Shown: one piece after another, positions 42,305 to 51,182 of the stretch | Layout of the letters: each line of letters opens with the position of its first letter | Position numbering within the stretch: position 1 is the first letter of the stretch | DNA from: Alphaproteobacteria bacterium | Lineage (GTDB): Bacteria > Pseudomonadota > Alphaproteobacteria > Bin95 | NCBI GenBank assembly: GCA_029978325.1 | Contig: JAPOJR010000005.1 | Location: 1 to 53,657 of the forward strand | DNA: 53,657 nucleotides | Direction of reading: 5' to 3' | Notes under the pieces: model-generated | The model's database searches: none | Seen by the model: the letters and a program-made list of their open reading frames with translations, nothing else | What the model was told of the DNA's origin: nothing | Translations under genes and position numbers: made by a program

Positions 42305-44020
42305 CTAACTTGGTCGATTGCCACGGACCAGCGTCCCCGGCAATGCGCCGGTAGACTGGCCGTCCCGCATCGTCTCAACCCCGGCGCAGAAGGTGTGGCG
42401 GTAGCCATTGGCGCGTTGGATCAATCGCTTGCCGCCGGCGGGCAGGTCGTAGACCACTTCCGGCATTTGGACTTGTAGCGCATCGAAATCGATCAGGTTC
42501 AGGTCGGCGCGTTTTCCTGAAGCGATGACGCCGCGGTCGTTCAGGCCATAGGTTCGTGCCGTGTCGAATGTTTGCTTTTTGACCAGGAGTTCCAGCGGCA
42601 AGCCTTCACCGCGGGTCCGGTCGCGGCCCCAATGGGTCAGTAGGGTTGTCGGGCTGGAGCTATCGCAGATCAGGCCGACATGTGCGCCGGCATCGGCGAG
42701 GCCGCAGACGCAATTCGGATGGGCCAGCATAGTGCGGACGATATCGAGGTTGCCATCGCAATAGTTCTCGAACGGATGCAGCAGCAATTGCTTGCCGTCG
42801 CGCCGCATCAGCACTTCAAGCGCCAGGTCGAACGGGTCGCGCCCAGCCGCCCGCGCCTGGGCCGCGATCGCTTCACCTGGCGCAGGCTCGTAGTTCAATG
42901 CGCCGCCGTTGCCGTCACCCAAAGGGAACGCCCGCTCCAGCGCCCGCGTCATCCATTTTGTATGGCCGTCGTGGCCACGGTCAGCCCAGAGGCTGCGGCG
43001 CAAATGCTCGTCCTGGACCAGGCGGCGATAGCGGTCTGCGGGCGTCAGGCCGGCCATCGCGGTCCAGGCCGGGTGGCTGGCGAACGGATGCACCGTCGTT
43101 TCCAACCCCATGAGGACGCCGATAGGACGTGAGCCCACCTGTCCGGTAACCGAAAGGCCTAGGGCGTTGGCGCGTTCGATATGGTCCAGCGTCTCTCGCC
43201 AGAGATCCGGGGCGTTATCCACCTGCAGCAATAGCACCGACAAAGGCCGTCCGGAGAGTGTCGCCGCAGCCTGGAGATTAGCGAAATCGCCAGCGCCGAA
43301 ATCGCTGTTGACCTGCAAAACACCCTTGCCGGCGCGCTTCATGGCGCGGGCCAGGCCGGCAAGCTCTGGCTCGGCTGCCGACAATGTGGGCGTAAAACGG
43401 CCGTCGGCGGCCTTGTGTTTGATCGTCCGCGACGTGGTGAAACCCAGTGCGCCCGCCGCAAGCGCTTCCTCCAGCAGGCGGCCCATGCCGTCGATTTCGG
43501 CCTCGGTCGGTGTCTCGGCGTGGTCGGCGCCTCTTTCGCCCATCACGAAAAACCGCAGTGCGGCGTGCGGGACCTGGGCTCCGATGTCCATGATGCGCGG
43601 CATGCCGGCCAACGCATCCATATATTCAGGGAAGCTTTGCCACCGGAAATCGATCCCCTCGGCCAGTGCCGTTTCGGGAATATCTTCGACCCCCTCCATC
43701 AGGTTGATCAGATACTTTTCCGTCCCCTGCCGCACCGGGGCGAACCCGACGCCGCAATTGCCGAACACAGCCGTGGTGACGCCGTGCCACGACGATGGCG
43801 TCATATAGGGGTCCCAGGTTGCCTGACCGTCATAGTGGGTATGGATATCGACCCAGCCGGGCGTCAGCAGCAGCCCGTCAGCATCGATCTCTTGCCGGGC
43901 CGGGCCAAGCTTCCCGCCGATTTCCGCGATCAGTGCGCCATCGACCGCAACGTCCGCGGTGCGCTGCGGCGCGCCGGTGCCGTCGATCAGGGTGGCGTTG
44001 CGGATAACCAGGTCATGCAT
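42305..44020 (-). CDS. D-aminoacylase-like amidohydrolase
   Basis: A 571-residue metal-dependent hydrolase of the N-acyl-D-amino-acid deacylase/dihydroorotase-like group. HTHYDGQ (60-66) provides the HxH metal site and Cys89 in FGNCGVGF matches the metal-binding cysteine of D-aminoacylases. The C-terminal GLADAGAHVG block has the catalytic Asp. It probably deacylates an N-acyl compound. GAGGAG precedes the ATG. It starts 12 bp after the NtaA-type gene, so the two form one operon. Confidence 0.87.
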   Translation of the reverse strand: MHDLVIRNATLIDGTGAPQRTADVAVDGALIAEIGGKLGPARQEIDADGLLLTPGWVDIHTHYDGQATWDPYMTPSSWHGVTTAVFGNCGVGFAPVRQGTEKYLINLMEGVEDIPETALAEGIDFRWQSFPEYMDALAGMPRIMDIGAQVPHAALRFFVMGERGADHAETPTEAEIDGMGRLLEEALAAGALGFTTSRTIKHKAADGRFTPTLSAAEPELAGLARAMKRAGKGVLQVNSDFGAGDFANLQAAATLSGRPLSVLLLQVDNAPDLWRETLDHIERANALGLSVTGQVGSRPIGVLMGLETTVHPFASHPAWTAMAGLTPADRYRRLVQDEHLRRSLWADRGHDGHTKWMTRALERAFPLGDGNGGALNYEPAPGEAIAAQARAAGRDPFDLALEVLMRRDGKQLLLHPFENYCDGNLDIVRTMLAHPNCVCGLADAGAHVGLICDSSSPTTLLTHWGRDRTRGEGLPLELLVKKQTFDTARTYGLNDRGVIASGKRADLNLIDFDALQVQMPEVVYDLPAGGKRLIQRANGYRHTFCAGVETMRDGQSTGALPGTLVRGNRPS

Positions 44021-44032
44021 GCGACTAACTCC

Positions 44033-45361
44033 TCAATCGAACTGGGTCAGATGATCCCGCAACGTCGAGCCGGTATAGTCGCGCCGCACCAGCCCGCGCG
44101 CCCGCAAAATCGGCACGACCTCATCGACGAATTCTTCGATAGCGCCGGGGGTATAGATCGACGTCAGCATAAAGCCGTCGCCGCCGGCAACGCGCATGAA
44201 TTCCTCCATCTGGTCGGCGACGCTTTTCGGTGTGCCGACAATCTGAGCCAGGCTGACGCTTTGTCCGTGCCGGCGAGCGACCTCGGCCAGCGTCATCGGG
44301 CGGCCGTCCTTGTCGCGATATCGGGTGCGCATGCGCTGCAATTCTGGCTCGTTGCGCTCCAGCAGGATGGTGTCGTCGGGGAATTGGCTGAGGTCGAAAT
44401 CCATATGAGCGGAGAGAATGGCCTTGCCACCCTCCACCGTGACCAGATCGTTGTGCTCCTGCTGTTTGGCCTTCGCCTCCGCCTCGGTCCGGCCGATGAT
44501 TGGCTGAATGCCGAACAGGATCTTGCAGGCGTTCGGATCGCGGCCGATTTCACGCATCCGCTCTTTGATCGAGCGCAGATACTCGCCGGCATCCTCTGCC
44601 CGAGGCTGGATCGCAAAGATGGCGTCGGAATACTTGGCGGCGAAATCCCGGCCCTTCGGTGACGTGCCGGCCTGGATGATCGCCGGCCCGTTCTGGGGTG
44701 AGCGCACGACGTTCAGCGGGCCGCGGCTCTTGAAGAATTCGCCGGCGAAATTCACACGGTGGACTTTGGACGGGTCGGCGAAGACGGCGTTCTTCGCGTC
44801 CATGACCACCGCGCCCTCCTCCCACGAATTCCAGAGGGCATTACAGGCCTGAATGAACTCGTGCGCGCGGTCATAGCGCTGGTCGCCGGGCAGGCGGTCT
44901 GCGCCGTAATTGTTGTCGAGGTTGGAGTTGATGCTGGTCACCACATTCCATCCCGCCCGCCCCCCGGTCAGATGGTCCAGAGTGCCGAACAGCCTCGCGA
45001 CATAGTAGGGGTGGGAGTGGCTGACGCTGAAGGTCGCCGCCACGCCGATTTTCTGGGTGGCTGCCGCCATGTAGGAAAGTAGCGGCACCGGATCGTGTTC
45101 CGGCGCCTGCACGGCGTTGCGCAGCGACGGCCCCATGTCGCCGGTGTAGGTGTCGGAAATGTAATTGAGGTCGGCAAAGAACACCATGTCAAAGCCGCCC
45201 CGCTCGCACACCTGCGCGATGTGCTGATAGAGCTCGGGCTTGCGCCAGTCGAATTTGGTGTGATCTGTCTTGGGATGCCGCCACATCGCCAGCGAGTGAT
45301 AGGTAGGGCCATGCACCAGGAATTGCGCGAGGTGAAAGGGCTTTAAGGGTTTTTCAGACAT
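44033..45361 (-). CDS. NtaA/SnaA/DszA-family FMNH2-dependent monooxygenase
   Basis: A 442-residue LLM-fold enzyme with the NtaA-type features: a long N-terminal segment with GPTYHSLAMWRHP, the FFADLNYISDTYTGD insertion and LTGGRAGWNVVTS. Relatives oxidise nitrilotriacetate, EDTA, dibenzothiophene sulfone or long alkanes and need a separate flavin reductase. Its start overlaps the end of the EamA gene by 8 bp. With the deacylase and transporter it forms a compact unit that may take up and break down a nitrogen-containing xenobiotic or amino-acid derivative. Confidence 0.9.
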   Translation of the reverse strand: MSEKPLKPFHLAQFLVHGPTYHSLAMWRHPKTDHTKFDWRKPELYQHIAQVCERGGFDMVFFADLNYISDTYTGDMGPSLRNAVQAPEHDPVPLLSYMAAATQKIGVAATFSVSHSHPYYVARLFGTLDHLTGGRAGWNVVTSINSNLDNNYGADRLPGDQRYDRAHEFIQACNALWNSWEEGAVVMDAKNAVFADPSKVHRVNFAGEFFKSRGPLNVVRSPQNGPAIIQAGTSPKGRDFAAKYSDAIFAIQPRAEDAGEYLRSIKERMREIGRDPNACKILFGIQPIIGRTEAEAKAKQQEHNDLVTVEGGKAILSAHMDFDLSQFPDDTILLERNEPELQRMRTRYRDKDGRPMTLAEVARRHGQSVSLAQIVGTPKSVADQMEEFMRVAGGDGFMLTSIYTPGAIEEFVDEVVPILRARGLVRRDYTGSTLRDHLTQFD

Positions 45362-46220
45362 TCTTCCGGTGCTTCCGCCGTTCCAACTGCATCATGGCGA
45401 GCCCCGAGCCAACCACCAGCACCGTGCCGGCGATGATAAAGACATCGGGAATATCGCCCCAGATCGCGAACCCTAGCACAACGCCCCATAACAGCGAAAA
45501 GTAGCGGAATGGCGCGACCGTCGCGCCCTCGGCCAGGTGGAAGGCGCTGATGGTCAGATAGTGCGCCATGCCGGCCATGCTGCCGGCGGCGATGAACGCT
45601 GCGACCTGCCACCACTCCGGGATCGGCGTATTGCTGGACAGGAAAAAGGCGCCGCCGACGGTCCCGGCAATCTGGGTATAGAGCAGCAGTGTTGTCGAGC
45701 TGTCGTGCCCAGCCAGCTTGCGCGTGACTGTATCGCGGATGGCCGAGAACATTGCCGCGGCCAACGGCCAGAGCATCACCCAGTCGATGCCCTCCGGGCT
45801 CGGCCGTACCATCACCAGCACGCCCGCGAAACCCAGCCAGATGATCGCCCAGCGCTTGCCGCCAACCTTCTCCCCCAGGAATGGGCCTTGCAGCAGAGCG
45901 ACGAACAGTGGCGCCGCGAACAGCACCGCCATTGCGTCGGCGAGCGGCAGGCGCTGGAATGAGGAGACGATGACCAGGCTGGTGAAAAATCCCAGCACGG
46001 CGCGCACCCATACCAGCCCTGGCTTCTTGGCCTTGACGCGCCGCCAGCCGCCCTCGCGATGCACCAGGACCGCCAGCAAGCCGAACGACGCAGCGCCGCG
46101 CAGGCACATGACCTCGCCGGGAGAATAAGTGACGGTCAGCAGCTTGGTGATGGCGTCCTGCGTCGCCAGTAACATGGTGCCGATAATCATGTAGAGAATG
46201 CCGCGGGCGACCGGAGTCAT
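45354..46220 (-). CDS. EamA/DMT-family transporter
   Basis: A 288-residue membrane protein with ten hydrophobic segments in two EamA repeats. LATQDAITKLL in the first helix and the AEGATVAPFRY segment in the second half are typical of DMT permeases. Members export or import amino acids, nucleotides or organic acids. ATG 46220 is preferred over a TTG nine codons upstream; no strong ribosome site precedes either. First gene of the minus-strand unit ending at 40369, and divergent from the sulfurtransferase gene by 127 bp. Confidence 0.85.
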   Translation of the reverse strand: MTPVARGILYMIIGTMLLATQDAITKLLTVTYSPGEVMCLRGAASFGLLAVLVHREGGWRRVKAKKPGLVWVRAVLGFFTSLVIVSSFQRLPLADAMAVLFAAPLFVALLQGPFLGEKVGGKRWAIIWLGFAGVLVMVRPSPEGIDWVMLWPLAAAMFSAIRDTVTRKLAGHDSSTTLLLYTQIAGTVGGAFFLSSNTPIPEWWQVAAFIAAGSMAGMAHYLTISAFHLAEGATVAPFRYFSLLWGVVLGFAIWGDIPDVFIIAGTVLVVGSGLAMMQLERRKHRKNV

Positions 46221-46347
46221 GGTGCGGGCGCCGTTTCGGTTCCGCAATAACTACTGCGTTTCGGCATCGACGGTCCCTGTCGGTTGAGGCAGACTGCGTC
46301 GCTGCCGTATGGAATGGCTCTGCCCTAAGCATAGGAGAGGTATCACG

Positions 46348-47217
46348 ATGAGCGAAACGCTAAATGGCTTCGGCCCGCTGGTTTCCACCGAATGGCTGGC
46401 GGCCAACCTCAGCCGGCCAGATGTGCGGGTTCTGGACAGCACCGTCACGCTGCACCCGCTGCCAGGCGGCGATATGCGCGCCGAAAGCGGGCTTGCCGCG
46501 TTCGAGCAGGCCCACATCCCCGGCGCCGGCTTTGCCGACCTGATCCAGGACCTGAGCGATACCTCGAGTCCGCTCCGCTTTACCCTGCCGAGCGCGGCGG
46601 CGTTTGCCTCGGCCCTGGGCCGGCTGGGCATCGGTCCGGACACCCATGTGGTGCTGTATGCCGATGTCGCGCATTGGGCGACGCGGCTGTGGTGGATGCT
46701 GCGCCATTACGGCTTCGACAATGCCGCAATCCTCGACGGCGGCCTGCATGCGTGGAAGGCGGAAGGGCGGGCGCTGGAAAGCGGTGCGGCAAAGCCGGTG
46801 GCGGCGCAGTCGCTGACGCTGACCCAGAACCGCGGCCTGTTCTGCGACATGGCGGCGGTGCAGAGTGCGATGGGCGCTGACGACATTCTGACAGTCAACG
46901 CCTTGACCGAGGAACAGCACACCGGCGGCGGCGCTAATTATGGCCGGCCGGGACGCATTCCCGGCAGCGTCTGTGTGGCGGCGCGCGGGTTGACCGATCC
47001 GACGACAAAGCGGTTCCGCCCGCTGTCCGAATTGCGCGAGCGGTTCGAGAGCGTCGGCGCGCTTTCCGCTCCGCAGGTGATTACCTATTGCGGCGGTGGC
47101 ATTGCGGCCAGCGGCGACTCATTCATCCTGCACTTGCTTGGGCAGGACAATGTGAAGATTTACGACGCCAGCTTACAGGAATGGGCGAAGAGCGACCTGC
47201 CGATGGATGTCGGTTGA
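46348..47217 (+). CDS. Two-domain sulfurtransferase (rhodanese/MST type)
   Basis: A 289-residue protein with tandem rhodanese domains. The N-terminal domain is inactive (no Cys in LYADVAHWA); the C-terminal active-site loop is Cys248 in TYCGGGIAASG. The six-residue loop CGGGIA fits the sulfurtransferase family but is neither the CRKGVT of rhodanese nor the CGSGVT of mercaptopyruvate sulfurtransferase, so the donor is uncertain. GGAGAGG lies before ATG 46348. Its TGA shares a base with the start of the M19 gene (TGATG). Confidence 0.9.
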   Translation: MSETLNGFGPLVSTEWLAANLSRPDVRVLDSTVTLHPLPGGDMRAESGLAAFEQAHIPGAGFADLIQDLSDTSSPLRFTLPSAAAFASALGRLGIGPDTHVVLYADVAHWATRLWWMLRHYGFDNAAILDGGLHAWKAEGRALESGAAKPVAAQSLTLTQNRGLFCDMAAVQSAMGADDILTVNALTEEQHTGGGANYGRPGRIPGSVCVAARGLTDPTTKRFRPLSELRERFESVGALSAPQVITYCGGGIAASGDSFILHLLGQDNVKIYDASLQEWAKSDLPMDVG

Positions 47218-48236
47218 TGGCGCTCTCCGCAGAAGAAGGCGCACGCATCTATGACGACGCCATTGTCATTGACCTGACCTGCCCGCTGCTGCGCGAGGCA
47301 CGCTATGTCGATTGGTGCCGCGAGGGCCGGGTGACGGCGGTGGCTCCGACGATTTCCGGCATGACCGGCAACGCCTCCACGGGATTCGGCATGGTCGGCG
47401 GCTGGCTGAAGTACGAGGCGGAACGCGATGACACCATCGTTGTGCGCCATGCCGCAGATATCGCGCGGGCCAAGGCGGAGGGCAAGATTGGCCTGATCCT
47501 GCACTGCCAGGGCACGGCGATCATGGAGGATAATCTCGACCTTGCGGACGCCTACCAGGCCGCCGGGCTGCGCGTGGTGCAGCTTTGCTATAACCGCAAA
47601 AACCTGGTCGGCGACGGCGCCAGCGAGAGGACGGACGCGGGCCTGAGCGATTTCGGCGTCAATCTGGTGAAGCGCCTGAATCGGCTCAACATGGCGGTGG
47701 ATTGCGCCCATACCGGCGTCCAGACCAGCCTGGACGCCGTCGATGCCTCGGAAGCGCCGGTGATCATCAGCCACGCCAACGCCCGTGGCGTCCATGACAG
47801 TCGCCGCAACGCCCCCGACCATCTGCTGAAAGCGATTGCCGAGACCGGCGGCGTCATCGGCACCGTCGGCTTTCCACCGCTTCTGGCCTGGGAAGGGCAG
47901 CCAAGCATGGACCGGTTCGTGGACGACATTGCCTACAAGGTCGACTTGCTCGGTATCGACCATGTGGGACTTGGCATCGACTACTACCTGGGCCAACACC
48001 CAGTCGAAGACCTGGAGACGGCGACACGGCGCTACAATGGCCTGGTCGCTGCCGGTCTCTGGCGGCCAGGCGAGTACCCGCCTCCACCCTACATCTTCCC
48101 GGAAGGGATCGAGACGCCGCAAACGCTTTTTAACCTGGGTCCGGCACTGGCGGCGCGCGGCTTCTCGGAAGACGAGATGCGCAAGATCCTCGGTGGCAAC
48201 TGGATGCGCGTGTTGGGAAAGATTTGGGGCGGGTAG
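47217..48236 (+). CDS. M19 (renal dipeptidase) family protein with altered metal site
   Basis: A 339-residue TIM-barrel protein of the membrane dipeptidase family. His165 (DCAHTG), His186 (ISHANARGVH) and Asp255 (GLGIDYY) are kept. The N-terminal HxD metal ligands appear lost: the block reads IDLTCPL, with Thr21 and Pro23 in their place, and the bridging Glu is Gln98 (HCQG). A single-metal enzyme or different chemistry is likely. The frame continues 43 codons upstream inside the sulfurtransferase gene, but MALSAEEG at 47217 is the natural start. Convergent with phoH. Confidence 0.87.
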   Translation: MALSAEEGARIYDDAIVIDLTCPLLREARYVDWCREGRVTAVAPTISGMTGNASTGFGMVGGWLKYEAERDDTIVVRHAADIARAKAEGKIGLILHCQGTAIMEDNLDLADAYQAAGLRVVQLCYNRKNLVGDGASERTDAGLSDFGVNLVKRLNRLNMAVDCAHTGVQTSLDAVDASEAPVIISHANARGVHDSRRNAPDHLLKAIAETGGVIGTVGFPPLLAWEGQPSMDRFVDDIAYKVDLLGIDHVGLGIDYYLGQHPVEDLETATRRYNGLVAAGLWRPGEYPPPPYIFPEGIETPQTLFNLGPALAARGFSEDEMRKILGGNWMRVLGKIWGG

Positions 48237-48249
48237 TTGCGTTCCCGCC

Positions 48250-49020
48250 TCACAACACCTCCAGCATCTCCGCAACCAGAGGATGGCGCACGACATCCTC
48301 TCGCGACATGCGCACCACTGCAACGCGTTCGAGCGTGTCCATCCGGCTGGCGATCTCTGCCAGACCGGAAAGTTCCGGCAACAAGTCGGTCTGGTCCGGG
48401 TCACCGGTGACGACCATGGTGGAGTTCCAACCGAGGCGGGTCAGCAACATCTTGATTTGCTGGTAGGTGCAGTTCTGCGCCTCGTCGATGACGACGAACG
48501 CATTGTTCAGGGTACGGCCGCGCATATAGGCGACCGGCGCGATTTCGATCGTGCCATCGGCCATCATCGCGCGAAGCCGTTTGCCGCCCAGCCGTTCGCC
48601 CAGGGCATCGAACAGCGGCCGCAGATAGGGATCGAGCTTGTCCTCCAGCGCGCCCGGCAGAAAACCTAGATTTTCGCCGGCCTCCACTGCCGGCCGGGTG
48701 AGGATGATGCGGCTGACCGAGCCTTTTTCCAGCGCCTCCACCGCCTGTGCGATAGCGAGGTAGGTCTTGCCGGTGCCGGCGGGACCGATGGCGAAGGTCA
48801 GGCTGTAGCTTGCGACGGCCTCCATCAAAACGCGCTGGTTGTCGGACATCGGCCGGACATGGCGGATATAGCGGCGGTCCCGCTGTTCGCCGCCGGTCGC
48901 CAATGGATCCCAATCGGCGCTGCCGTTGCCGCGTTTCAGGAAGCGGGTTTCCAGGAATTCGTGGTGCTGACGCACCTCCTCCAGGTTCGTCACTGACTGA
49001 CGCGCCGCTTTTCTACCCAT
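48250..49020 (-). CDS. phoH: PhoH-family ATPase
   Basis: A 256-residue P-loop ATPase with Walker A GPAGTGKT (79-86), LTRPAVEAGENLGFLPG and Walker B FVVIDEAQN. This is the PhoH/PhoL fold related to superfamily 1 helicases, linked to RNA metabolism. It stands alone here, not in the usual ybeY-ybeX setting, so the window may hold a second paralogue. It starts 35 bp downstream (in its own sense) of a terminator-like hairpin. Convergent with the M19 gene with a 13-bp gap. Confidence 0.93.
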   Translation of the reverse strand: MGRKAARQSVTNLEEVRQHHEFLETRFLKRGNGSADWDPLATGGEQRDRRYIRHVRPMSDNQRVLMEAVASYSLTFAIGPAGTGKTYLAIAQAVEALEKGSVSRIILTRPAVEAGENLGFLPGALEDKLDPYLRPLFDALGERLGGKRLRAMMADGTIEIAPVAYMRGRTLNNAFVVIDEAQNCTYQQIKMLLTRLGWNSTMVVTGDPDQTDLLPELSGLAEIASRMDTLERVAVVRMSREDVVRHPLVAEMLEVL

Positions 49021-49055
49021 CTAGGTGTCTCCTGTAGCAACCGGCCGGGGCCAAG

Positions 49056-49087
49056 AAAAACGCCGCCGGGCACAGGGCCGGGCGGCG
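49056..49087 (-). terminator. GC-rich terminator-like hairpin upstream of phoH
   Basis: On the minus strand CGCCGCC (49087-49081 read as complement) pairs with GGCGGCG (49067-49061), extended by two pairs past a bulge, then TTTTTC follows. It would end transcripts coming from the flavin reductase gene or from a small RNA in the gap. Confidence 0.7.
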
Positions 49088-49262
49088 TCGAAACAGGCAG
49101 AGGGCATACCGCTGTCGCTGGCTTTGCCAGCCGCAGCGACCCTGACCGGGTCGGTTCTGCAATCAGCGGTGGTGCGTGCACGCAGCATCCCTCACAGCGA
49201 TCTGATATTCAGTAGCTGCAAGAAGGCCAGCGGATTCGCGCGTTGTCTATGCTGCGCTATAT
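49088..49262 (-). other. Structured GC-rich intergenic segment, possible small RNA
   Basis: This part of the 266-bp gap has no convincing gene. Read on the minus strand it holds several stems: ACCGCTG with CAGCGGT, CGACCC with GGGTCG, GCTGGC with GCCAGC and the palindrome TGCGTGCACGCA, and it runs into the terminator at 49056. This could be a small RNA or a structured 3' region of the flavin reductase mRNA. It matches no RNA family I recognise. Confidence 0.3.
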
Positions 49263-49286
49263 GAAACTTTGGTGACCGCGGACTTT

Positions 49287-49958
49287 TTATTCCGCAGCGC
49301 GGCGGGCTTTCTTGGAGCTTTCGTAGGAGGCGAGGTCGCCATCCGGCCGGTCCATGGCAAAGACTTCTCGCACGACCGAATAATCCATGTAGCCGAGGCG
49401 CGCGAGCGGCTGGTAGGCCGCCATGTCCACCAGGCCATCCTTCAGTATGTTCTCGGCAATATGGATACCCTTGACCTCGCCGAACACGACGTTGTTCTCA
49501 ACCTTCGGGTGCCAGGAGGGCAGGCGGGTGCGGAACAGGAATTTGCATTCCAGCGCGGCAGGGGCCTCCGCCACGCGCGGCACTTTCACGTGATGGCAGT
49601 CAGCCTTGGTCAGGCCGGCCAGTTCGAATTCATCGACTTCGGGTCCGACATGCGCAGAGCTCTGATTCATCGCCTCGCGCAGGTCATAGTTGCAGAGATT
49701 GACGACGAACTCGCCTGTGGCTTCCAGATTGGCCAGCGTGTCTTTGAAGCCGCCGCCCATGCGCGGGTTGTTCGGCGCAAACACAATCATCGGCGGCGCG
49801 TCGCTGACCGCATTGAAAAAGCTGTAGGGCGCCAGGTTGGCAATGCCATCCGCGCTGACGGTCGAAACCCACGCGATAGGGCGGGGGGCCACAAGCGCCT
49901 TGAAGGGATTGAATTTCAGGCCGTGCTCGCGCGGGTCTTCGATGAAATAGTGCGACAT
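49287..49958 (-). CDS. Flavin reductase family protein
   Basis: A 223-residue split-barrel FMN-binding protein. RPIAWVSTVSADGIANLAPYSFFN (about 26-49) is the diagnostic flavin-binding block, and FVVNLCNYDLREAMNQSS follows. Such proteins reduce FMN with NAD(P)H and feed two-component monooxygenases, or act as flavin-dependent enzymes themselves. The window has two candidate partners, the LLM enzyme at 33910 and the NtaA-type enzyme at 44033, both without adjacent reductases. GGAGG precedes the start. Confidence 0.88.
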   Translation of the reverse strand: MSHYFIEDPREHGLKFNPFKALVAPRPIAWVSTVSADGIANLAPYSFFNAVSDAPPMIVFAPNNPRMGGGFKDTLANLEATGEFVVNLCNYDLREAMNQSSAHVGPEVDEFELAGLTKADCHHVKVPRVAEAPAALECKFLFRTRLPSWHPKVENNVVFGEVKGIHIAENILKDGLVDMAAYQPLARLGYMDYSVVREVFAMDRPDGDLASYESSKKARRAAE

Positions 49959-50076
49959 GGGGGCTTGCCTCCGAAGGCGTTGGGCTGATGGCGGACAGAA
50001 TTAAAGGGTTTGCTGACATTCTGCAACGGCAAGGCCGAACCAGGACATTGGCGGTGCGTTCGTCGCGCCAAAACAT

Positions 50077-51108
50077 TCAGCGGAACAAGCCGTATCGTTT
50101 CATGAAGGCGATATGGGCGTCGTAGGCGGCCTTTGCCAGTTCGCTCTTGGCCGCTTCTTCTGCCCATACGCCTTCGGCGACCTTGCGGAATTTTGCCCTT
50201 TCTTCCGGCGTCCAGTCGATGACGTGAATGCCGCGGTCGCTGTTGGCCGCCATTGCCGCCAGTTTGCGGTCCTCAAGGTCCGACGCGCGCGTTGTATCCG
50301 TCCAGGCCGCAAGGTACCAGGCTTCCAGCGCGGCCTGACCATGGGGGCCGATTTTCTTCCAGAGTTCTTCGTTCACCACGAATTGCAGCACCGCCATCGA
50401 GTGAATGCCGGGGAAGATCGGGTATTTGGCGAACTTGTAATAGCCCAGACTGTCGTTGTTGGCATAGCTGGAGGCGTCTGCTGCATCCACCAGTTTCTGT
50501 TCGAGCGCAGCGCGAAGGTCCGTCAAGGGAATGGCTGTCGGTATTGCACCGACCCGGCGGAATACCTCCGCAGCCATCCCCTCCGGCGCGCGGATTTTTA
50601 GGCCCTTGAAGTCTGTGACGCTGCGGATCGGCACTGTTGATACCAGGGCTTCTTTGGAAAACGGGCCGCACCCGATGACGTGAATTTTTCCAGGATAAAA
50701 CTTATCATGGAGTTTCTGCAGGACCTCGGTTCCGCCGCCGAACCGGCAGAACATCTGCATCTGTTCGGTGGTGTCGTAACCGGATATCAGGTCGCCCATC
50801 AGGCCAAATCCAGGGTCTTTGTCGGTGAAATAGGAGATGGCATTCAGATCGCCCTGCAGAATACCGGCGGCTACCGCGCCTGGCGTTTCCCGGTGTGGCA
50901 CTGCAGCCTTCGACGGTAGGATTTCCAGCTTGAGATTGCCGAAGGTCATGGCCTCCAGCTTGGGCACCCAATTCGTATTCAGGTAATCCAATGTAAAGCT
51001 GCCTGCCGCCATTGCGGTTTGCAAGCGGATAACGGTTTCCGCCTTGGCGCCCGCGACTGTCGCAATGCCGACGAGGATAATTGCACCGGCGGCAAGGATC
51101 AGTCGCAT
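50077..51108 (-). CDS. TRAP-type solute-binding protein (DctP family)
   Basis: A 343-residue periplasmic binding protein with signal peptide (residues 1-24, GAKA-E). The conserved DFKGLKIRAPEG block, with the Arg that binds the substrate carboxylate, and FVVNEELWKKI are DctP-family hallmarks. It captures an organic acid for a TRAP transporter. No dctQ or dctM gene is in the window, so it is an orphan or its membrane partners lie elsewhere. AAGGAG precedes ATG 51108; ten codons upstream are dropped. Confidence 0.9.
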   Translation of the reverse strand: MRLILAAGAIILVGIATVAGAKAETVIRLQTAMAAGSFTLDYLNTNWVPKLEAMTFGNLKLEILPSKAAVPHRETPGAVAAGILQGDLNAISYFTDKDPGFGLMGDLISGYDTTEQMQMFCRFGGGTEVLQKLHDKFYPGKIHVIGCGPFSKEALVSTVPIRSVTDFKGLKIRAPEGMAAEVFRRVGAIPTAIPLTDLRAALEQKLVDAADASSYANNDSLGYYKFAKYPIFPGIHSMAVLQFVVNEELWKKIGPHGQAALEAWYLAAWTDTTRASDLEDRKLAAMAANSDRGIHVIDWTPEERAKFRKVAEGVWAEEAAKSELAKAAYDAHIAFMKRYGLFR

Positions 51109-51182
51109 TCTCGTCTCCTTAGCCTTGTGATCGGCCATTGTCTGGTATCCGGTGCATCGGCAACCGCGGTCCGTGCAGGAAG

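Noticed and set aside
47160..48404. 414-codon open frame on the minus strand
   Set aside because: Antisense to the M19 gene and runs into phoH; no domain recognised.
49088..49262. tRNA, SRP RNA or 6S RNA
   Set aside because: No TTCGA loop, no SRP GGAAG...GCAGCC core and no adjacent gene typical of 6S; only generic stems are visible.
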